Origin: Treponema sp. UBA4232
GTDB taxonomy: Bacteria > Spirochaetota > Spirochaetia > Treponematales > Treponemataceae
Assembly (NCBI GenBank): GCA_002396325.1
Contig: DGXM01000020.1
Coordinates: 1-9,273 of the forward strand
Direction of reading: 5' to 3'
Length of the DNA: 9,273 nt
Within the stretch, counting starts at the first letter, position 1. Each line of letters starts with the position of its first letter. The position numbers and the translations under genes were made by a program. The notes under the pieces are model-generated. The model made no database searches and had not been told where the DNA came from. It saw only the letters and a list, made by a program, of their open reading frames with translations. Positions 5,824 through 9,273 of the stretch are shown here, piece after piece.

Positions 5824-6987
5824 TCAGGGGAACTCAACAAGAATCCACTTGCTCTGATCATCCTGCGTGGAATCGATTTTTCCCCAGGTGAGTCCTTTTG
5901 AAGTGGTTTCTCCCATGAGGTATCCGGTGCCGTTGAATTCGAAGCTGTGCCCCGGATGGTCGCTGGTGATTGCCGCCATTGCGTGTCCGTACTGTGCGCT
6001 TACGAGCATAGGGGCCTCCATATTCATTGCAGTGAGAAGAACTGAAAGAAGCATTGAACGGCTGTCGCAATCGGAACCTCCTCCGAGAAGAATTGACGGA
6101 AGTGGCGCAAAGTCGCTTGTGTTCTTCTCCCTTTCGTATGTGAAGTTCTGGGTCCAGTAAAGGAGTTTCTGTGCAAGATCCGTGTTGTCTTTTGCCTTCG
6201 GGAAGATTTCATTGAAGATGTCGAAAGAAGCCTGCCACAGCCTCTGGTATGAGTCCCTGAAAATCATCCTGTAATATCTCTGCCATGCGTCTTTCCACAG
6301 ACTGTTTCCGGCGTACAGGCTCAAAACAGCATATTCCCTCTCGATGAGGTATGAAGCGGCCTCGTTGTCGTTTGCGCGGAGTCTTGTGCTTATCTTCGTG
6401 CCGTCGATTTCAAGATTCACGGGAATATATTCGGAGGATTTGGCGAACTGGTATGCCGTCACGGGTCCTGCCTCGTAGTAGCTTCCGGCGTCGATGTTAA
6501 GGCTGTCGAGGAGACTCAGCATATAGGATTCCGCCCTGTCGTAAAAGCGTGCCGGTGTCCATGTGACGACGACCACGATTCCCTGTTTTTCAGGAAGGAC
6601 TGCCGACAATGCGTAACCTGATTCCTGCTCACGTCCGATGACCATTGCAAGCGAGGATATGGCGGAAGTCTGATTTCTCCATTCGAATTCCTCGATTTCG
6701 TATTCAGCACCCAGGGCTTTCATAGTGCCTTCCAGTGCCGATTTCGAACTGTCGTATCTGCCGTCCTGATACACTCTGACCACCGCAGTGACCACGGTGC
6801 TCGGGACAAGGCTCTGCAGCTGAAAGGAAGTGCCCTCGGAATTTGAGTCCACAAGATTGAATCCCAGCGGAAAATCTATGGAAAAATCATTGTTGCCGTT
6901 CAGGATGCTCGTCCGCTGGGGAAAAACCGCTGCCAGTGCGAAAAAAAATGCGGTCTGGAAAATAAATCTCTTAAAGTGTCTTGCCAT
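5824..6987 (-). CDS. Exported protein with C-terminal transglutaminase-like (papain-fold) domain
   Basis: This is a 387-residue protein. The N-terminus (MARHFKRFIFQTAFFFALAA) is a typical signal peptide: basic residues followed by a hydrophobic core to about residue 21. No lipobox cysteine follows, so periplasmic or surface location is expected. Residues about 30-170 are a strand-rich region I do not recognise; about 195-270 is helical. From about 280 the sequence resembles the transglutaminase-like cysteine fold: GGGSDCDSRSMLLSVLL gives the candidate nucleophile C307, YGHAMAAI gives H335, and YLMGETT gives E360 where Asp is more usual. Such domains act as peptidases or in protein crosslinking, or are structural; activity here is inferred. 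The start at 6987 has an AAGGTGG ribosome-binding site. It is divergent from the RluA gene 30 bases away and lies upstream of the HAD gene. Confidence 0.75.
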   Translation of the reverse strand: MARHFKRFIFQTAFFFALAAVFPQRTSILNGNNDFSIDFPLGFNLVDSNSEGTSFQLQSLVPSTVVTAVVRVYQDGRYDSSKSALEGTMKALGAEYEIEEFEWRNQTSAISSLAMVIGREQESGYALSAVLPEKQGIVVVVTWTPARFYDRAESYMLSLLDSLNIDAGSYYEAGPVTAYQFAKSSEYIPVNLEIDGTKISTRLRANDNEAASYLIEREYAVLSLYAGNSLWKDAWQRYYRMIFRDSYQRLWQASFDIFNEIFPKAKDNTDLAQKLLYWTQNFTYEREKNTSDFAPLPSILLGGGSDCDSRSMLLSVLLTAMNMEAPMLVSAQYGHAMAAITSDHPGHSFEFNGTGYLMGETTSKGLTWGKIDSTQDDQSKWILVEFP

Positions 6988-7004
6988 TTTTTGCCACCTT
7001 CACT

Positions 7005-7033
7005 AGTATATCGGTTGATGTCACCATTTTCCA
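7005..7033 (-). promoter_or_regulatory. Candidate sigma70-type promoter of the exported protein gene
   Basis: On the minus strand TGGAAA (7028-7033) and TATACT (7005-7010) are 17 bases apart. The -35 box lies inside the first codons of the divergent RluA gene. Transcription would start near 6998, leaving only about 11 leader bases, which just include the ribosome-binding site. The short leader lowers confidence. Confidence 0.35.
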
Positions 7034-7722
7034 TATTGTTTGAAAACAGCGAGATTCTCTTAGTAAACAAACCAAACGGCGTTCCGGTACAGGGAGGACA
7101 GGGAATTTTTCATCCTCTCGACGAAGAACTTTCAAAGCAGCTGGGCTTCAAAATCCATCTTGTGCACAGACTGGACAAAGAGACTTCCGGTATTCTGATG
7201 GTCGCAAAGACCCCGCAGGCCGCCTCGAAGTGGACAAAGCTCATAGGAGCAAAGGAAGTGAGCAAGGAATACAGCGCCATCTGTCTTGGGTATCCTGTTG
7301 TAAATGGAAAAGCAAAACCATCCGGGACCATAAAATCCACGGTGACGGCACACGGCAGGGAACAGGAAGCCACTCTTCATTTCAAAGTGGAGGCCTCCAA
7401 AGAGATTTCAGTGCCTGAAAGCGAAAAAAAAGTGACTCTTTCTTTTGTGCGCATAAGACTTGGAACGGGAAGGATGCACCAGATACGAATCCAGATGGCA
7501 CAGGCAGGCTCTCCTCTTGCAGCCGATGACCAGCACGGTGATTTCAGGCAGAACAAACTGCTCAGGAAACTGGGAGTGAAAAAACTCTGTCTTGCCGCAA
7601 CATCGCTCACGATTCCCTTGAACGGAAAAAACGAGACATTCACGGCAGCCCTTCCCCCTCATATGGAAAAGGCGCTTTCGCTGATCACCGGCTCTGAAAC
7701 GCAGAATCAGGATTTTTCCTGA
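7018..7722 (+). CDS. RluA family 23S rRNA/tRNA pseudouridine synthase
   Basis: This 234-residue enzyme of the RluA family converts uridine to pseudouridine in structured RNA. The signature HRLDKETSGILMVAK carries the catalytic aspartate D53, and the second conserved block LGTGRMHQIRIQMAQAGSPL lies near residues 150-170. The early ILLVNKPNGVPV strand-turn is also typical. There is no S4 RNA-binding domain in front, so it is the short form (RluA/TruC-like) rather than RluC/RluD; the exact target base cannot be read from sequence. The start at 7018 matches the family N-terminus but has no good ribosome-binding site. A GTG at 6976 in frame would overlap the divergent gene's start and is less likely. 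It converges on the SulP gene with a 20-base gap. Confidence 0.93.
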   Translation: MSPFSILFENSEILLVNKPNGVPVQGGQGIFHPLDEELSKQLGFKIHLVHRLDKETSGILMVAKTPQAASKWTKLIGAKEVSKEYSAICLGYPVVNGKAKPSGTIKSTVTAHGREQEATLHFKVEASKEISVPESEKKVTLSFVRIRLGTGRMHQIRIQMAQAGSPLAADDQHGDFRQNKLLRKLGVKKLCLAATSLTIPLNGKNETFTAALPPHMEKALSLITGSETQNQDFS

Positions 7723-7734
7723 AACCTATTTCAG
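7719..7734. terminator. Small hairpin between convergent RluA and SulP genes
   Basis: CTGAAA (7719-7724) and TTTCAG (7729-7734) form a perfect six-base stem with a CCTA loop, overlapping the RluA stop codon. A T-run at 7746-7751 lies 11 bases beyond it on the plus strand. The hairpin is short and its T-run displaced, so termination in either direction is uncertain. Confidence 0.35.
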
Positions 7735-7742
7735 TAGGAGCC

Positions 7743-9273
7743 TCATTTTTTGGATGTTTCCGCAAGGATTTTCCCGGCCCGTTCAAGTGCGGCATTTATG
7801 TCGCGGCACACATTTTCGCTTCCAAGTGATTCTACCATTCCCGATTTTTCAAGAAGGCGCAGAGGCTGGTCGTGCACACCGCTAAGCACAATCGTAATTT
7901 TCTGTGAGGCACAGGCATTCTGAAGCTGACGCAGGGCTTTTATTCCGCCGGCATCAAGATAAGTGGTGTTTCTCATGCGGATTACCATGACCTTGAACTC
8001 GGCCCCGGAACGCCCCACCGCAACTTCGAATTTTCTGACAGTGGCAAAGAAAAGCGGCCCCTCCACTTCGTAGATGAGGACACCCTTGGGCACATCGAGA
8101 TGCTCTTCGGGAGTGTCGGCATGGGAAACCGGGGTTCCGTCCTCATTGTATGAATGAACGTCGGAAAGAAGAGCCATTTTCTGGATGAAGAAGAAAGCCG
8201 CAAGAATAAGGCCCACCCCGATTGCCACAGTAAGATCGACGAAAACGGTGAGAACGAAAGTGACAAGAAGCACGAGGATATCTGATTTCTGACCTTTCAA
8301 AAGCCCCTTTATCTCCTTGAAACCGGCCATGTTCCAGGCCACCGAGACAAGGACAGCCGCAAGAGCCGGCATGGGAATGTACTTCACGAGGGAGCCGAGG
8401 AAAAGGAGAATCAGAAGAAGGGTGACTGCGTGGACTATGCCTGCAACAGGACTTCTTCCGCCGTTCTTCACGTTGGTTGCGGTTCTGGCGATGGCCCCGG
8501 TTGCCGGAATTCCTCCGAAGAGCGGTGTTACGACGTTTGCAATTCCCTGTGCGATGAGTTCAGTGTCGGAGTCGTGTTTTGCGCCGATCATTCCGTCGGA
8601 AACGACAGCGGAAAGAAGTGATTCTATGGCGGCAAGGATTGCGATTGATGCGGCCGTGGGGAAAAGCTCCCTTACGGTGGAAAGCGAGAGGTCGGGGAGT
8701 TTCGGAGCAGGAAGGCCTGTGGGGATTGCATAGCGGTCGCCGATTGTGTCGACAGGCATTTTGAAGATTGTGCATGCCACGGTTGCAAGGACTATGACCA
8801 CGAGGGATCCTGGAATTTTCTTTCCAACCACGGGAACTTTTGCCCAAAGGAAAATCACGGCAAGAGAGACAGCGGCAACTGCGAAAGCCCACCAGTTTAT
8901 TGTTCCGAAGCTTTTTGCGTAAACAGAGACCTTTCCCGTGAAATCACCCGGCATGGGGCCTGTTGTAAGACCGAAGAAGTCGCCTATCTGCGTGGTGAAG
9001 ATTGTGACGGCGATTCCGGCGGTGAATCCAGTGATGATTGTATATGGAATGAACTTTACGAGTCCCCCGAGTTTGAGAACGCCAAGAAGAATCAGTATGA
9101 TGCCCGCCATGATTGTAGCAGTGGCAAGACCGGACATTCCGTATTTACTGATGACACCGTAGACTATGACGACGAATGCGCCGGTGGGTCCGCCGATCTG
9201 GACTTTGGAGCCGCCGAAGGCCGAGATGATGAATCCCGCGATGATGGCAGTGAAAATACCCTCGGAAGGCCCT
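7743..9273 (-). CDS. SulP family inorganic anion transporter with STAS domain (N-terminus outside window)
   Basis: This is the C-terminal 509 residues of an SLC26/SulP transporter; the frame is open to the right edge and the start lies beyond it. About 40-60 N-terminal residues, including the first membrane span, are missing relative to the usual length. The first visible part contains IGGPTGAF, the conserved substrate-site motif of the family. About ten further hydrophobic segments follow. The second signature, NVVTPLFGGIPATGAIARTA, comes next with GGRSPVAG. A cytosolic STAS domain occupies about residues 392-509, with YLDAGGIKAL at the position of the conserved loop (D440 of the visible part); the usual Ser/Thr after that Asp is Ala. 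Members carry sulfate, bicarbonate or dicarboxylates, often with sodium or protons; the substrate cannot be assigned. An internal ATG at 9137 is not the start, since coding signal clearly continues upstream. Promoter not visible. Confidence 0.93.
   Translation of the reverse strand, partial: GPSEGIFTAIIAGFIISAFGGSKVQIGGPTGAFVVIVYGVISKYGMSGLATATIMAGIILILLGVLKLGGLVKFIPYTIITGFTAGIAVTIFTTQIGDFFGLTTGPMPGDFTGKVSVYAKSFGTINWWAFAVAAVSLAVIFLWAKVPVVGKKIPGSLVVIVLATVACTIFKMPVDTIGDRYAIPTGLPAPKLPDLSLSTVRELFPTAASIAILAAIESLLSAVVSDGMIGAKHDSDTELIAQGIANVVTPLFGGIPATGAIARTATNVKNGGRSPVAGIVHAVTLLLILLFLGSLVKYIPMPALAAVLVSVAWNMAGFKEIKGLLKGQKSDILVLLVTFVLTVFVDLTVAIGVGLILAAFFFIQKMALLSDVHSYNEDGTPVSHADTPEEHLDVPKGVLIYEVEGPLFFATVRKFEVAVGRSGAEFKVMVIRMRNTTYLDAGGIKALRQLQNACASQKITIVLSGVHDQPLRLLEKSGMVESLGSENVCRDINAALERAGKILAETSKK

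Noticed and set aside
6976..7017. GTG start for the RluA gene
   Set aside because: It would overlap the start of the divergent exported protein gene, has no ribosome-binding site at a useful distance, and adds residues not typical of the family.
8317..8733. A 138-codon plus-strand open frame
   Set aside because: It is antisense to the SulP transporter, whose conserved motifs run through the same bases.

Overview
The window carries eight protein-coding genes with ordinary bacterial codon use, Shine-Dalgarno sites and sigma70-like promoters. There are no rRNA or tRNA genes, insertion sequences or CRISPR arrays. Gene content suggests a host-associated spirochaete of the Treponema kind, or less likely a Firmicute. 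The pointers are a cytoplasmic sugar-sensor/GGDEF fusion carrying an SCGC motif, an AAA/DUF4143 ATPase, a DUF554 membrane protein and a transglutaminase-like exported protein. This taxonomic guess rests on family knowledge, not on a marker gene.

Layout from left to right. Positions 1-165 hold the 3' end of a plus-strand coding-like frame interrupted by a TAG. A clear intrinsic terminator follows (197-236). A minus-strand HIT hydrolase gene (244-645) is divergent from a plus-strand AAA/DUF4143 ATPase (823-2037), and the ATPase has a near-consensus promoter. Next on the plus strand are a DUF554 integral membrane protein (2209-2907) and a large sensor-diguanylate cyclase (3057-4967). The cyclase promoter is flanked by two copies of an 11-bp direct repeat 93 bp apart. 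Converging on it are two minus-strand genes: a HAD phosphatase/mutase-like protein (5072-5728), preceded in its transcript by an exported transglutaminase-like protein (5824-6987). That protein's gene starts only 30 bp from a divergent plus-strand RluA-type pseudouridine synthase (7018-7722). Finally a minus-strand SulP anion transporter with a STAS domain (7743-9273) runs off the right edge, so its N-terminus is missing.

The genes do not form one pathway. Transcription units are short, change strand often and mostly look like housekeeping or signalling genes. The most distinctive item is the soluble ligand-sensor/GGDEF protein: a LacI-type sugar-binding fold without its DNA-binding domain, fused through an unrecognised middle region to an apparently active cyclase that lacks the usual inhibitory site. 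Its control region is also unusual. No multi-gene novel system (defence island, biosynthetic cluster or mobile element) can be supported here.
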